DNA of 64,000 nucleotides from the NCBI GenBank assembly GCA_033439685.1, contig JAUEDM010000004.1, positions 1,860,001-1,924,000 on the forward strand, written 5' to 3'. The notes under the pieces are model-generated. The model did not search any database. It had not been told where the DNA came from and saw only the letters and a list, made by a program, of their open reading frames with translations. The position numbers were made by a program, and so were the translations under genes. Source of the DNA: Apodospora peruviana. Its lineage: Eukaryota > Ascomycota > Sordariomycetes > Sordariales > Lasiosphaeriaceae. Positions 18,649 to 30,909 of this stretch are shown here, piece after piece (the first letter of the stretch is position 1; every line of letters starts with the position of its first letter).

Positions 18649-20961
18649 TCATTTGCGGTTAGACCGGCTCTGGCTTCGTTCTGGCATTCGACCCTGGGAG
18701 TGACTGCTGCTCGCCGTGATGGAATCAAAGTCGTAATTCTTCAGTGTCTGTTCGTACTTCGGACTGCGGAGGAATTTCGGAACCGAGTCCTGCATTGTTA
18801 TGTTAGCACAGCCGCGAAACACGAACACGTCTCCGGTGGGTAACTTACGCTCGCCATCAGTTTGAAAACGGCATTTTGTGCGTCCTCAAAAAGTGTGGTG
18901 ACTTCGTGTAGCGTATCAATCATGGTGACATCCTGCCCAACCGCTTTCGTCATGCGTGTCGCCAGGTTATTTCGCAGTTGATGATCGATGTTGAGTTCAC
19001 ACGGCGAGCCGGGCGCCAAGAAGGCGTTGTAAATACCATAGGCCTGAGCCATAATCTCCTTGATACCATCCAAAGAGGCGGCGTTGTTGGGATTCTTGGT
19101 CGCTGCCCTCGTCGCTTGCCTGCATTGCCGAACAAACTCATCGACGTCGATATAAAATGAGAGGTTCTCTTCGCAGTGAGTCTCGCGGAGATTTTCACGG
19201 AAGAGCAGACGCAGGGCCGCGTCGTTGAGAATCTTGTCCAACCGTTGCGTATTGGAATCCCGCGCAATGCCTACAGACCTCGACGCCGACATGCCCTCGC
19301 TCTCCGAAGGCCGTCCTCGAGATACTGCCCCGTTCAAAAGATCCCTTCCCTTAGCCGTCACCTGGTAGATGGCATGCTTGGTGGGTTGGAAGAGATTGTG
19401 CGCCGGGACCTGGAGCATGTGCGTCCGATCCTGCTGGACGGGTTCCATGAGATCATATTCGACAAACAGGGAGGCAATCTCAATCGTCTCCCTCCTGTCC
19501 ACAGTCGTCGAGCAGTCCATTAGCCAGTCCGTCGCAGCTTTTCCGGTAAAGGTATCCTTGAACGTCTTCCCCCCTACTTTGCGTTCCGCGGCCATTTTAA
19601 CTCCGGTAAGACCATCCCTGTAGTCGTTCAGAGAATCCGAGTCGGCGGCGCTCACGCTCGGTTTCACATTCAGGCCGTGTGCACCAACGAATCTCCGGAA
19701 AATTACCTCGATGGTGCCGCGATCCGTGAGCAGCTTGTCCGACTGTCCGTCCCGTTCCAGGATAACCAGCTGGGGTAGAGATGATCCAATAAGTTCCGCA
19801 ACCTGCTTTTGTTGAATGCCATTTCTCGAGCAAAACCGGTCCAAAATAGAAATTCCCTTGGGCGTCAATTGCCAAACAGACCCCTTCATTGTATAAACCT
19901 GCTGGTATCTCCCGTCTGCTGACTCAATAAATCTTGCCTCGAGGAACCGCTGACATATTGAGCGGGCCATATCCTTAGCCATAGAGAAGGTGGTCGTGGT
20001 GGTTGTCGTTACAATCCGTGACGGATCCTTGGGATCCGGCATTCGGTTGGACTGGGAGAATTTGAGGGATCCTAAGTTGTTGATGGCATCTTCGGACAGG
20101 AAGGTGTGTTCCACCTTGGTCAAGCGCACACGGTGGGCCGAGAGCGGCAACAGGCTGACAATCAGGGTAGCGAATAAATCTTTGAAGTCCTACCGTCTCA
20201 GTTAGCGACCAACTGTCCGGTGCAGGTGGTAGCATCGTGGGCGGGTCCGAGGGGTTTAAATGGCGGGGCAATTGCAATCTCGTCCATCACGACGGTAACA
20301 CAACTGGCTCTGGTATATAACTCACCTTGGTAAACGGCCGATCATCGTCCGTCATGCGTAATAGCCTCGACGATGTTTGATGCATCTTGTTGTCCTGGCG
20401 TGTGAGGTGAATTGGCGGGGGCCGCGATGGGTCGGTCTCGCTGTAGGGTTGGGATGGAGGAGACAACGGCGTCGACGAGGGCGTGTAATTGGAGGCCGGC
20501 CGGAGACGAGAGGACTTGTCGGGGCTGGTTTGCGCACTGGCAAAGGCGTCGGGGCCGGTGGAAAGTCGGCTCAGGGACTGTCGTGGTCGGACTCTGGGCT
20601 CGGCGATGCCAGCGAGGGTTTTGTCGAAAGCTGCCTGAGCCAGGGCCAAGATGCCACCCGACCTCTGCGAACTGCTGGACGGGCTGCTCAGATGGTGGTA
20701 TCGCTGGCTATTGTTGGAAGGAGGAGCAGCAGCAGTAGGAGGAGAAATAAATTTGGAAGCCGGGGGCTGCGGGTGCGGGTGCCTGGCAGAAGAAGGCGAG
20801 GGCCTCGAGGGCGAAGCTGGCTGGGCAGGCTGAAGGCTCTCGCGGTCACGATCACGGTCACGGTCAGGAGGCGGGAATGCGGCAGATAATGTGTCGGTGG
20901 CCGCGTTAGAGGATGGATTAGTTAATGTCGTTGAGGGTGACGCCTGGGAGATTGCGGCCAT
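18649..20961 (-). CDS. flbA: RGS protein with DEP domains, FlbA/SST2 type
   Basis: GTPase-activating protein for a heterotrimeric G-alpha subunit; in aspergilli FlbA turns off vegetative growth signalling to allow conidiation. Predicted 705 residues from exons 20961-20326, 20189-18849 and 18789-18649, all phase 0. The first 205 residues are a disordered Ser/Pro-rich region with a DRDRDRDRE repeat. DEP 1 lies at about 225-330 (HRVRLTKVEHTFLSEDAI, FLEARFIESADGRYQQVY). DEP 2 lies at about 410-495 (FKDTFTGKAATDWLMDCST, ASLFVEYDLMEPV). The RGS domain starts near 528 (RLLFRENLRETHCEENLSFYIDV) and runs to the last intron. The final 46 residues include SVPKFLRSPKYEQTL, a usual ending of the RGS helix bundle. 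The order DEP-DEP-RGS and the length match FlbA and Rgs1. Confidence 0.92.
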
Positions 20962-21483
20962 CTAACAACGAAGGGGGTTAGTGGAATAATAATGTAGTGG
21001 CCTCTGCCTTATAACCAAGGGGGCGTGTGAGATGGGTGGGGAGGTGTGAAGTGCGGACTGCGGACTGGGTTTCACGGTGTGTGCGACGTCTGGCATGGGC
21101 AACCATCGATTCAAATAATAAAAGAGGGACACCTCAGTTCGAACTCAAACTTGAGTGGACGGATGGGGGCTTGCTGTTACAGTCTTGCTGGTGGGCAGGT
21201 CAGAGTGGAGCATTGGGAAACATGGATGGGAGCATGGGAGGGGGGAGCATGGAGCAACGCTGCCAATGGTGGTGCACTGCACCTACACCACCTTGGGTAT
21301 TCGTACCTCGTTCCCTCCAAGGTATGGAAGGTACATGGTGCTGCCCCCCTGGAGTGCCTGGTACCTGGCCAGTGTCCAGTGCTGCTGCGTTTGCCGGGTT
21401 GAGCTGTGCTGTGCAGTGCTGCCAGTGGTTGACGGGAGCGTGGGCTGAATGAAAAGAGAGAATTGACGTCGGTCGGTTGGGTG

Positions 21484-21544
21484 TGGATGGATGGATGGAT
21501 GGAAGGATGGATGGAGCATGGAAGCATGGAAGCATGGAGCATGG
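21484..21544. repeat. GGAT and GAAGCAT short tandem repeats
   Basis: A run of GGAT tetramers at about 21484-21514 passes into head-to-tail 'GGAAGCAT/GGAGCAT' units up to about 21544. The units are imperfect, which suggests replication slippage. Confidence 0.85.
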
Positions 21545-22578
21545 CACCTGGGGCTGGCTAGCATGGCAGCATGGATCCAGCAGCGTGCAAAAGATGGAAG
21601 GGGGGTTCCCCCGGTTGGGATGTACAGGTACTTCTGCCATTTCCCGAGATGGATCGCCTGGTGGAACTGCCACTCACTGATCACTCACCGTTTGACGAGA
21701 CCCTTCCAGCTGCTCCATCACCTGAGGTGATGAACAGCCCGATCGGCACGGGCACAGAACAAAGAACTAATACCTAGTAGCAACGACGTTGCTGCTGGCC
21801 TGGGCTGAAGCGACCTTGAACGAGGTAAATGCGGTGTGAAGAGAGAAAGTGAAGTGAGGGGAAGTATGAAAAGTGAAGAGCGTTCCAGGTTCTGGGCATG
21901 CAGAGGGGAAATAGATGGCCCGTCGCTGTACGGATTAGAACTAGATTACTTTCCCTGGAGTCCCCGCCAAACTTGAAGCGCAAGTGCAGAATGCAGATGG
22001 ACCCCCTCATTTGTTGGGCTGCATGGCGGGAGGTTCAGTGCGCCTGATGAACCGCTGCCCCTCCCGACTTCTGCTCGCTTTTCGCCTGGTGGCTTTTCCT
22101 ACCGGTGCACCATCACGAAACACATTTTACACGCGCGCAACCTGAGCACGCTCGCTTTAAACATACGATATGTCTAATTGCCCGCCCGCCCGGCTTCGGC
22201 GCCTTCTTGCATCAGTGGCGATGATGAAGCGGTCACAGAGGTACTCATGGCACTGTACACTTAACACGTACCCGGCCAAGCATATCGCCTCGTGCCCTGT
22301 GCAATGTCTATCTCGGGACCGCGAGCTGAAGCGCCGTGGTGAGGTGGTTGATCTTACAGGTCCTGGCCATCCAATTTGCACACATGAGGTTGATCTAAGG
22401 TGAGATTTGTAAGTTAAGCTAGGTACGGAGCATGGGGCCAAAAGAAGTATGGTTCTTGGCATCAACCTTGTCTCTGGACTGTGCGTGAGCGTTGCTGAGA
22501 TATAACTGCACTGTGTTTCAAACTGGTTAGTGGTGGCTGTAGTGGTTGTTGGGGGGACTGCTGAATCCGGAATGGCCA

Positions 22579-22596
22579 GGTTAGGGTTAGGGTTGG
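22579..22596 (+). repeat. Interstitial telomere-like repeat (TTAGGG)
   Basis: Two full TTAGGG units flanked by partial units (GGTTAGGGTTAGGGTTGG). TTAGGG is the telomere repeat of most filamentous ascomycetes. It is too short to be a telomere relic with certainty and may instead be a binding site for a TTAGGG-binding factor. Confidence 0.8.
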
Positions 22597-24202
22597 AGCT
22601 TGCACTGTGCACGAACTTAATGTAAGACAGAACCATAACTTCTTTTGGCCCGCCCCATGCTCTGTACCTTCCGAGGCAATGGCGCCGCCCAAAGCTTTTG
22701 CTGCGCGCGCATCAACATCAAATAAGGAATGCGCGGGTGGTGGGAGACGGCAAGCAAAGAGTACAGTACGTACCGTAATCCGTATTCCGTACACGTGTGT
22801 TACGTACTAGTAGTATCAGGAGCCGGGGCGGGTGTGCAGCCATTATGAACGGAGCTACGGATAAAACCCCCACCCATCCGTCCTTACGACGGGAAGAGCT
22901 GGAGGTGAGATTCAGAAACATTCAAAAACAGCAGCGCCAATTGTGATGGTGGAGAGTTTCCGGAACGACGACGGTGGAGGAATTATAATGGATCATGATC
23001 GGGACCGCTTCACAACAACAGGCCAATTGGTAGTTGGGATGATTTGATCCGGTCTGAGAAGGGAAAAAAAGCGGTCAGTCATCAAGGGTTGGGATGCCAC
23101 TCAGGTTGGGAGAAGGGTTTTGGCCATATGCGGTGGACTGGTGGAGCAACCGGAGAGCCATGGGACGGAGAGCGCGGATTGGATGTGACAGACGGATTTG
23201 ACGGGGGCAAATGGCTGCAGGCCTGCATGGCGGGCATGGATGATGGAAGTGCCTCTCTTCGCAAAAGAAAGTCTGACAACAAGGGGAGCAAGATCTGCGC
23301 GTGGCTTCAGGGATCTTTCCCAGCAGGCCATGCTGTTTTGGGCCGAGGTCCCTGCAGCCACGCTCTCCACGCTCCCGTCTGAGGTGTGAGAGGACGTTCC
23401 AGAGTGGGTCGTCAAGCGGGGTGCAAACCCTAGCACCGACGCACCGTGGCCTTCGCCAATTCAACAAGGCCCCGGGCCTCTTTTCTGGTCTGGAAGCCCA
23501 CCTTGGAGATCCACAGTCCGCGAGAAAAAAAAGCACGCTTTTCTCTTGTCTTGTCATGTCGTCGCCGGTCAAACATCACGCCTGACTCTTAGGAGTTGCG
23601 GAGAGACGGGACATGTCACCGCTACCCACGCTTTTCAGACGAACACTGGAGCCACTGTCCACTAGCTGAGGTGGCCCTGTGGCACGGGGGATTTGCACTT
23701 GATCGTATGCTCACCCCGATTGATGTCATGGAGTGTCGATTCAGCGCCTGAGCAAGTGGAATGTTTCGCAGCATACGCAGACCGACTGAAGAATATATCT
23801 GTTTATTTGCCCCCTCATAGAAGCCGATCGCCGTGCTGGAAACAGTTCTCACGCAGATGTCGTGGATTTGAGGACTAGGTAAGCAGGACTTGCAGATCTG
23901 TGGATAAAAAAAGGCAGCCTGTCTCAGATAATAATCATGTACCATTCAGGCCCCTTTTTGTTATGTACTTGTGCGTCCTGAGAAGCACGTCACACACCGC
24001 AAAGTTGCCCGTGATGAAACGCAAACGGGAGGCTACGAACAAGCGGTCGATTGTTACAGTGAATAGACCGCGGCCAGTGGGGTTGGAGGATACCTACGGA
24101 TACCTTTTTGGATTCAAACTCCAAACCGCGCCGAGCTTTGTATTGCGCAACTGACTCTGATCTCCTGGAGAAGACGTTTGGCTTCTAGAAGACTTTTGAC
24201 AA

Positions 24203-24238
24203 ATGGAATCTCCCATAGATTGATGGGATTCATTCCAT
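24203..24238. repeat. Imperfect inverted repeat / hairpin
   Basis: Arms ATGGAATC.TCCCAT and ATGGGATTCATTCCAT pair over 13 positions around a 6-base loop, with two unpaired bases in the right arm. It lies outside any gene. There is no T-run that would mark a terminator. Confidence 0.6.
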
Positions 24239-27200
24239 GATACCCACTCATGAGAGATTGACGGAGTGACGGTGGGATATGCTGTTCGTATCAAGCAAGC
24301 CAGGATGTCATGGATCTCCCTGCTATAAACCCCTAGGTATTCACAATCAGTAGATTGTCCTCCACATGGTCCGAGATCTGTTATGGCACGAAAGTCTCAC
24401 TTTGGGAGGAAGAGTCGAAAGGCTCACAACGGAGAATGCAACTCCATGGGCATGCTATGATGAGCAACCGAGAGGCTCTTTCTTCTGCGTATGTAGGAGT
24501 ATACTGTACAAATTATACACAAATTATTCGCTCCAACATGAAACTCTCTAGTGGAAAGAACAGCTTCTAGAAGGAAATGAACGATGACGGAAACAAGCCT
24601 CCCAGCGCATGAATTTGATCAGGGGGGGATGGAGCCCAATGATCCCGGTCTCTCGACCTTGGGCGTTTCGGTTTCTGCCGGTATAATTTTAGATTCAGCT
24701 TGGCAATTCCCTGAGAGGCTCCATCAGGCAGCGACCGAGGTATCTCGAGGGGCATCATTGGAATCATTTTTCCTAATGTTTTCTCCTTTTCTTGCCAGTA
24801 AGAGAGAGTTGTTATACCAAGTAGCCCATTGGTTCTCGGGCTGAAAGGGTTCATCAGTGCCTGATTTAAATGTCATTACAGCTCGTCCTGCCAAGTACGA
24901 CTGTATCCAACATTCGGTCTGTCGGTGTGAAGGTGTTCAACGCAGGGGTCCTCCTCTACCCCTTCCCCTGACGCCCGGGCGACTGGCGGAAGATGCAGAG
25001 GACCGTTGTCCTGCAATTGATCCCCACATGGAAGCTTGTCTCTTAAATCAAAATGATCCAGGTTGTAAATGACAAAAAGGGACTCCGCTGAAAAATGACG
25101 AAATAATCGTGAGGGAAAAATGACGGGATGAACATGATAAGTTTTTTCCCCCTATTAGACGAAAGTTTCACGGGGATTATCCCGACGGTTAGAAGAGTGA
25201 AGGACCTTTTCTAGCGTCATCCGTTGTTCTCTGGGCTGATGAGACAGAAGAACCACTGCAGCCGAACCAGCCAGTCAACCGTGCCCAGCGTCATGCTCGC
25301 GTGGGTTTCGGAAATAATTCCCACGTTTTTTTTTCATTCCTTTTTAGCCCTCCTTCCTTTTCCCACGTGAGTGCCTGGGCGTGCTGGGCAAAATTTAACA
25401 AGTCCAGTTTCACCACATTTCGTTGAGATTGCATGCTGTAAGGTGTGCCATGTGGAGTGGGCGGGGATTTAGGGTGGCATTTCCTTTCTTTTTCTTGTCA
25501 AATCCACGATAACGACGTCGCCCCTTCGCGTGCCTCTCATTACACCACCGGATTAGGTACCGAAGCAAAAATGAATGCAACAGGATGACTGCTTGTCATG
25601 ATTCATGTCTAGCGTCTGAATTGCCACTGCCTTGGCTGCAATTACAGCTGCCTAGTCCAGTTGAAGCAATGACCGGCTTTGCAGGCGGTTTCCCCCGGGG
25701 TCATATCTACCCCGTACAAACCTCTCGTGAGACTACGATGGTATAGAACGTATAAAGAGATACACATAATACATACCTATCTTGTCCGCTTTGGGGTTGA
25801 ACACGACCGGGAAGGCTAGAAGCCTCTTCCATGTTTGCGGAACAGACCGCGAATCTAGAATGCGACTCGGACAAAGAAGCGGCTGCCCGACATTGGATGT
25901 TTCTAGATGCTGCATCGGTCGCTAACTGCAAAGCGGTCGCAACCCACTACAGGCAAGGTTTGTGTTGATTGCCATGGTAAATGGTGATGAGAAATGATGT
26001 TTGTGAAGAGACAAGAGACACTGGCAGACTGGATGATCCAGGTACGGCATGTTAGAGCTGTCCGTGGAGTGTCAGTGTTCATACCTGGTAAGTACCGGTA
26101 CTTGCTTATTGCCCGTCCAGATCCGCCACGTGAGCCGCTCGCAATTTCGGAGGAAAGAAGTTTGAGAAAGCTTGGCTGGTGGAAAAATGCCACGTGGTGG
26201 GGGAAGCCACCGTCCACACATAATCCGTAGGTACATACCTTACGGATCAACTGAGGTGGCTTAACAAGCTGGAAGCCCTGTCGGGTGTTCCTCTTCTTCT
26301 TGCCACGCGCCCCGGACATGATCGATGACGAGGCAATCTGCACCATTCGCATTCAATTGCATTTCACTTTGGGTCCAGCGATTAACACCTTACCGTACAT
26401 CGTGGGTGGGTATTATTCCATGTCGCTTATTCTCAATCGGGGCATTGAAACAGAGCCGCCAGCAATGGAAACGAAAGAGAGGATTGCGGTCGGCACCAAG
26501 TCTCAACATCGCCTGCTCGTCCCAGCCCTCTGGATCGTCTTCATACAGCCAAGTGGATTGCCCTAGTGGACAGCTTAGGGTAGAAAGGTATTGGTCATCC
26601 GGACTGACTTGGCTTGATTGGCCTGATCTGTTGGCCTTGCGCAAAGCCGATAGATACTACCTGATGATACCAGATACAATCATGGCTGGTTTCCACCACC
26701 GGCGCTCAGGGCCTTACGGGTTGGTGGGAGCCCCCAAAACCACATGGCATGGACCGGGAGCTCCCTTGCCGCGTGATTGTGGTTCATGCCAAAACCCGAC
26801 CAACCACTCAGAGTGCCAGACCACCCGTGGATCGCCTGCAAAAAAAAAAGGAGGGGGGATTGCAATCCAAGCCTCCTTTTCCCAAACCAATGGGACAGCC
26901 AACCCGGTACCGGATTTCCCAAGACATTCCATTGCACTGGCCCAAGCCTCCAACGACTCACCAGACCAGATGCTTCCCCGAGACATGAATTGATTCACTC
27001 GAGACCTACCGCTACGTTTGCATTTCGTGGAACCCACAAGATGGGATCAGCCATACGGACAGTTTGGCCAGGAACACTGTCTCTCTCGCTGTCTCGCCCT
27101 GACGGTGGATTGGAACGGAAACGAAATCTTGAAGCAGACCGTCGCTTGAATCGCATCGACCCACTTGGGCTGAGCCATTCCCGGCATTCCGTTCCGTCCG

Positions 27201-28549
27201 GCGAGCTTCCCTTTTTCTAGAAGCCTTGGCCCGGGTAGTTGGCGCCAGAATTGGTCGAGGCCCGGCGCCTCCCTATAAACTTCGACCCAACTCGACCACC
27301 AACACCTCATCAGTCTTTGTGGTGTCGGATTCTGGAACATTTCTTGGCTGATGTGGGGCATCAATCGCATGTTTGCCCGCCCCAACAGGAACCCGAAACT
27401 AGGCGAATTACTCATCATTGTGGTTCATTGGATAGACGTACGGATACAGGAAGCCGTGATCACCAAGTCCCGATGTAACGGATACGAAATCGCTGAGGTA
27501 GGTCTCGACATTACCGCCATCTCTGAACTGGTATAACCACACACGGGGTATACGGCTCATCACTGTGAGTCCTGCAGGAGCGGTTCACCGTCGCCATTGA
27601 CCGAAGCAGGCAGGTCGCGGCCACGGTCACGGCCGTGGATGAGCATAGCGAATAATATCCCGTCACCACCACGGCCACCGGCAGCGTTGAGCAGGATCAG
27701 ACTCAGGATCACGGATCTCTGATCAGACCTCCCGTGCAAGCTTCCGTGCGATCAGCCGTATGTGCATCCAAACGTGCACTACGTTCCCAAGGCAAGCTAC
27801 ATCATCTGGTCAACTCGTTACTCCACAACAACCTTATAACCGCAGTTTGGACGTTGGCTCTGTGAGGCTGCCAACCCCCACCCCCTCCTTGTTTACACGT
27901 ACAACTATGGTAGTTGCACACGACAAGGGGCAGCTCACTTTACCGTCGGCCTCGCGCACGTGGAGAGTCTCCTTTTTCCTCCCCGGTCCTGCATGTCCCG
28001 TACCCGGAACCAGGGCATGGATCGAAGTGCCGGGTGCCACAACCTCTGTGTCGTTCCAGTCCGTGATTCGGGCCACCAACTAACTGCCCAACACCAGCAG
28101 GACATGGTCGCTTGCTTTCGTACTGCAGTGGACAAACTGCTGTTACCAGCACTCCCGCCGGGCCCGAGTCGGTGTGACTCTGACAATGTTCAAACCAGCC
28201 TCTACATACTTAGGTGCCTGGCCGTGTCCCTGGCCCTGGCTCCGTTGTCCGTGGTTCGTGGTTCGTGTGTTTGTGGTTTGGTGGTCAGTTAGATCTGCCA
28301 CCCACCTGCGATATCACTCCATCTCACCGCAGATCATCTGACGACGGGTATCTGCGCAACGCGAGATGCGGGCGGCGGTCTTGGTCAGGAGAGGCAGCAG
28401 CAGCACGGCACCATCATCTACCTACCAAATCTACCTCACTTCGGCCTGCCTCACTTGTAGATGCGGTGTTTGCCCTCGGCGGATCCTGTCGTGGGAGGTC
28501 AAATCTCGCGTGCTCTTCTCATCTTTTTTATTTGGTGTTACCGCCCGGC

Positions 28550-28572
28550 GGCCTGCCTGCCTGCCTGCCTGC
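28550..28572. repeat. GCCT tandem repeat
   Basis: About five consecutive GCCT tetramers in a pyrimidine-rich region about 950 bp upstream of the gene at 29513. It is probably slippage-derived. Confidence 0.8.
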
Positions 28573-29512
28573 TCTACTCGGCCATGTGGGTTTCCTTGTT
28601 TGATGCAACCTGATCGGCCGTTGCCCGAAAGTCGTGTCGTTATACCGGAGTGGATCTCATTCTTCATCTTGCATCAAAGATGGACCAACTATTTGGATTC
28701 CTTGGCGCGTGTTTGTGCGAAAGTGAGTTGTGTGATGTTGATAATTTTCCTGCTGGTGGCGGGTTCATCTGGATGATATTTGCATTGGGACAAGATATAA
28801 CACGCAAACCAAAGACTCTAACTTACTACCACCTGTCCCTGTCCTGCTCATTATCACTGCATCACTCCAGTCTTTTCCATCTTGGGTGATTTCGCTGGAC
28901 CATAAAACATTGAGGATGGTAAGTATGCTTTCCAGACATGTGCAACCCAACTCGCTTCAAGTCGGAGATGGCTGTGCTTCCGTTAGAGAACGTGCAACTT
29001 TTCAGCCTGGTGGCAGCCAAGATATCGCGAGTCACATTCGCAAGGGAAGAAGTGTTCCAAACAGCCCTGGCCACATGAGTGGGCGTGATGGAGAGCTGCC
29101 TGGCGTTAGTTTGGTATGATAAAGCACCAATAGGATGGCACCAGAGCCTCACAATGACCAAGTCGGGCAATTGGAGGCAAAGGAAGTGCACAAATAAAAG
29201 CGGACCAGAGGTCGCGAGGCGGGCTATGGTTGGGAGGCGCGGGAGGGCTCGGGCGGCGAAGTCGATGCTGGACAATCACAAAATAGCACTTGTGTGTTGG
29301 TTTCAACTTGATTTGCTTGCGAGGCTCGCATCTTTTCTGTTGGACGGGTGGCCGGGCCTCCCTCTTCAAAATCATTGTCTCTTTTCTCTTTGAAATGACT
29401 ATTCCATTCATCTATCAAACAAGTACCAGGCCCGTTTTTTTGTCCTTGTAAATCGGAGATATTACTTTCTTACGCTCAGGTTCGGTAGCCGGTAACTGCC
29501 CTGGTTCGCATT

Positions 29513-30256
29513 ATGAGTGACCCAAGATATTCCGCCGCGGCGGGCAGCGATGATGACCGGGACGGCCTCCACCGGCAGCACAGCAGCAAGAGGAGGTCGA
29601 CCAGGAAGGGAAGTAGTACCACGCGAGGCTACGACGGCGGCGGCGGCGGCGACCATGACTACCAGCGACGGCACCACCATCATCGCGGCCGTCGTCGAGA
29701 ACCGGACCATGATGATTCGGATGATTCAGATGATGCGCGGTCAACTATCTCCACCGCTACAACCGCCACCACCGCCACCGCCACTGCTCCTGCTGCCGCC
29801 ACCAAGAGGAGCGACAGAGATAGAGATAGCAGGCGCACAACAACGAAATCGACTACCAAAGCGCTCGTCGTCCGCGATAAATCTGTTCCGACTCATCCTG
29901 ACTCACAACAACAACAACAGGTCGTTCGTCGACGACCATCTATTTCGCGCAGCCGACGTGGCCATGATGATGCCGATGATGACGATGACGGGATTGAGGA
30001 GTATAGTGTCCACGGGTCACGCGCCTGGGACCACGATTGGAGACAACAGGAGCAGAGACACCGGGCGAGGCTGAGGGAGAGGCAGCGTCGACGGAACAAG
30101 AGGGATGCCGGGTGGCTGCTGGCCGGCGCGGTAGTTCTTGCTGGCCTGGTGTATTTTTGTTGGAAGGAAGGCGACGATAGCAGTGCTGGTGAGGACGATA
30201 GGAGGCGGAGGAGGGCGGAGAGGGAAAGATACAGGCGAGAGGAGGCACCGAGGTGA
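29513..30256 (+). CDS. Hypothetical disordered protein with one membrane segment near the C-terminus
   Basis: Single-exon frame of 247 residues starting at the first ATG (MSDPRYSAAAGSDDDRDG). I recognise no domain. About 200 residues are low complexity: Arg/Ser and Gly runs, HHHH, Asp-rich patches, a Thr/Ala tract, QQQQQ and DDDDD. Near the C-terminus is one good hydrophobic segment, GWLLAGAVVLAGLVYFCWK (about 203-221), preceded by a strongly basic RERQRRRNKRD and followed by an acidic then Arg-rich tail of about 25 residues. By the positive-inside rule the large N-terminal part would face the cytosol. The reading frame is open across strongly repetitive sequence, and a second overlapping frame of 185 codons exists, so coding status is likely but not certain. 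Confidence 0.6.
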   Translation: MSDPRYSAAAGSDDDRDGLHRQHSSKRRSTRKGSSTTRGYDGGGGGDHDYQRRHHHHRGRRREPDHDDSDDSDDARSTISTATTATTATATAPAAATKRSDRDRDSRRTTTKSTTKALVVRDKSVPTHPDSQQQQQVVRRRPSISRSRRGHDDADDDDDGIEEYSVHGSRAWDHDWRQQEQRHRARLRERQRRRNKRDAGWLLAGAVVLAGLVYFCWKEGDDSSAGEDDRRRRRAERERYRREEAPR

Positions 30257-30909
30257 ACAAGGAAAATTGATACCTTTTTTATGATTGATGATGATTAATG
30301 AATTAACAGACGAAAGGAAGCCATCAGAGGCAATGATTAGTTTTGATTTGTTTGGTAGCTACCTAATATTGTTCAGGAAGGGTACCGGCTGCTTCTTGTT
30401 GAACCTGAACTGTTGGACAGATGGGGCGTTTTTTTATCCTCGCGCGAAATGAACTACCCTCGCTCTTGATGATAACCGTTGTCTGATCACTTTTTCATAC
30501 ACAGTACAATATATACACACTCCGTTATACCACCTTATGAATCTCGCTCTGTTACTTCTCTCTCTAGTAGAGGAGAATGAAGGAGACAACCAGGGCCGAA
30601 TGAAATCCATATAGTGGTAGTGGCCCACGCCCCAAGTCCTGGTCCCAACCAGCAAAAACAATCAAACCCGCCTGACTCTCAAATTTTGTCTTGTCCACCT
30701 TTATGTAATGTGAAAAAAAGGAAAGGAAACGCTGAGCCTGAATCAGAGAACGCCCTAAGAATGCCAGCCAAAACAGCGTGATTGCTCGTCTCTTCCCACC
30801 ACCCCTCGCATATAACTCCCATCCTCCTTTCATCTGCTCTGACTCTACGTGCGCTCTTCCGTTTTGTCCTCCCTCGACAGAACCCAGCTAGGTCGCAAGT
30901 CATGGAGCT
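30257..30909. other. Convergent intergenic region
   Basis: 653 bp of 3' flanks between the single-TM protein gene and CDC73. A/T-rich patches include GATGATTAATGAATTAAC near 30291, but no defined terminator consensus. No gene was seen. Confidence 0.5.

Larger units (their letters stand above)
20962..29512. other. 8.5-kb gene-poor region upstream of the RGS gene
   Basis: I can support no protein gene here. Open frames up to about 220 codons exist on both strands (for example 26325-26993 plus, 23075-23572 minus) but none shows a known domain, a credible splice pattern or non-random composition. The region contains short tandem repeats near 21484-21544 and 28550-28572, a (TTAGGG)n-like stretch at 22579-22596, an imperfect hairpin at 24203-24238, three TTCTAGAA palindromes, and several CACGTG motifs (near 25364, 26126, 26188 and 27952). 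Base composition is mixed rather than AT-rich, so it does not look like RIP-mutated transposon relics. It is bounded by two divergent genes, so both upstream regions lie inside it. Confidence 0.6.

Noticed and set aside
26325..26993. A 222-codon plus-strand open frame in the gene-poor region
   Set aside because: No domain, no splice partners, overlapping frames on both strands; consistent with chance.
20962..29512. RIP-degraded transposon
   Set aside because: Base composition is not AT-rich, no terminal repeats or transposase/RT fragments seen.
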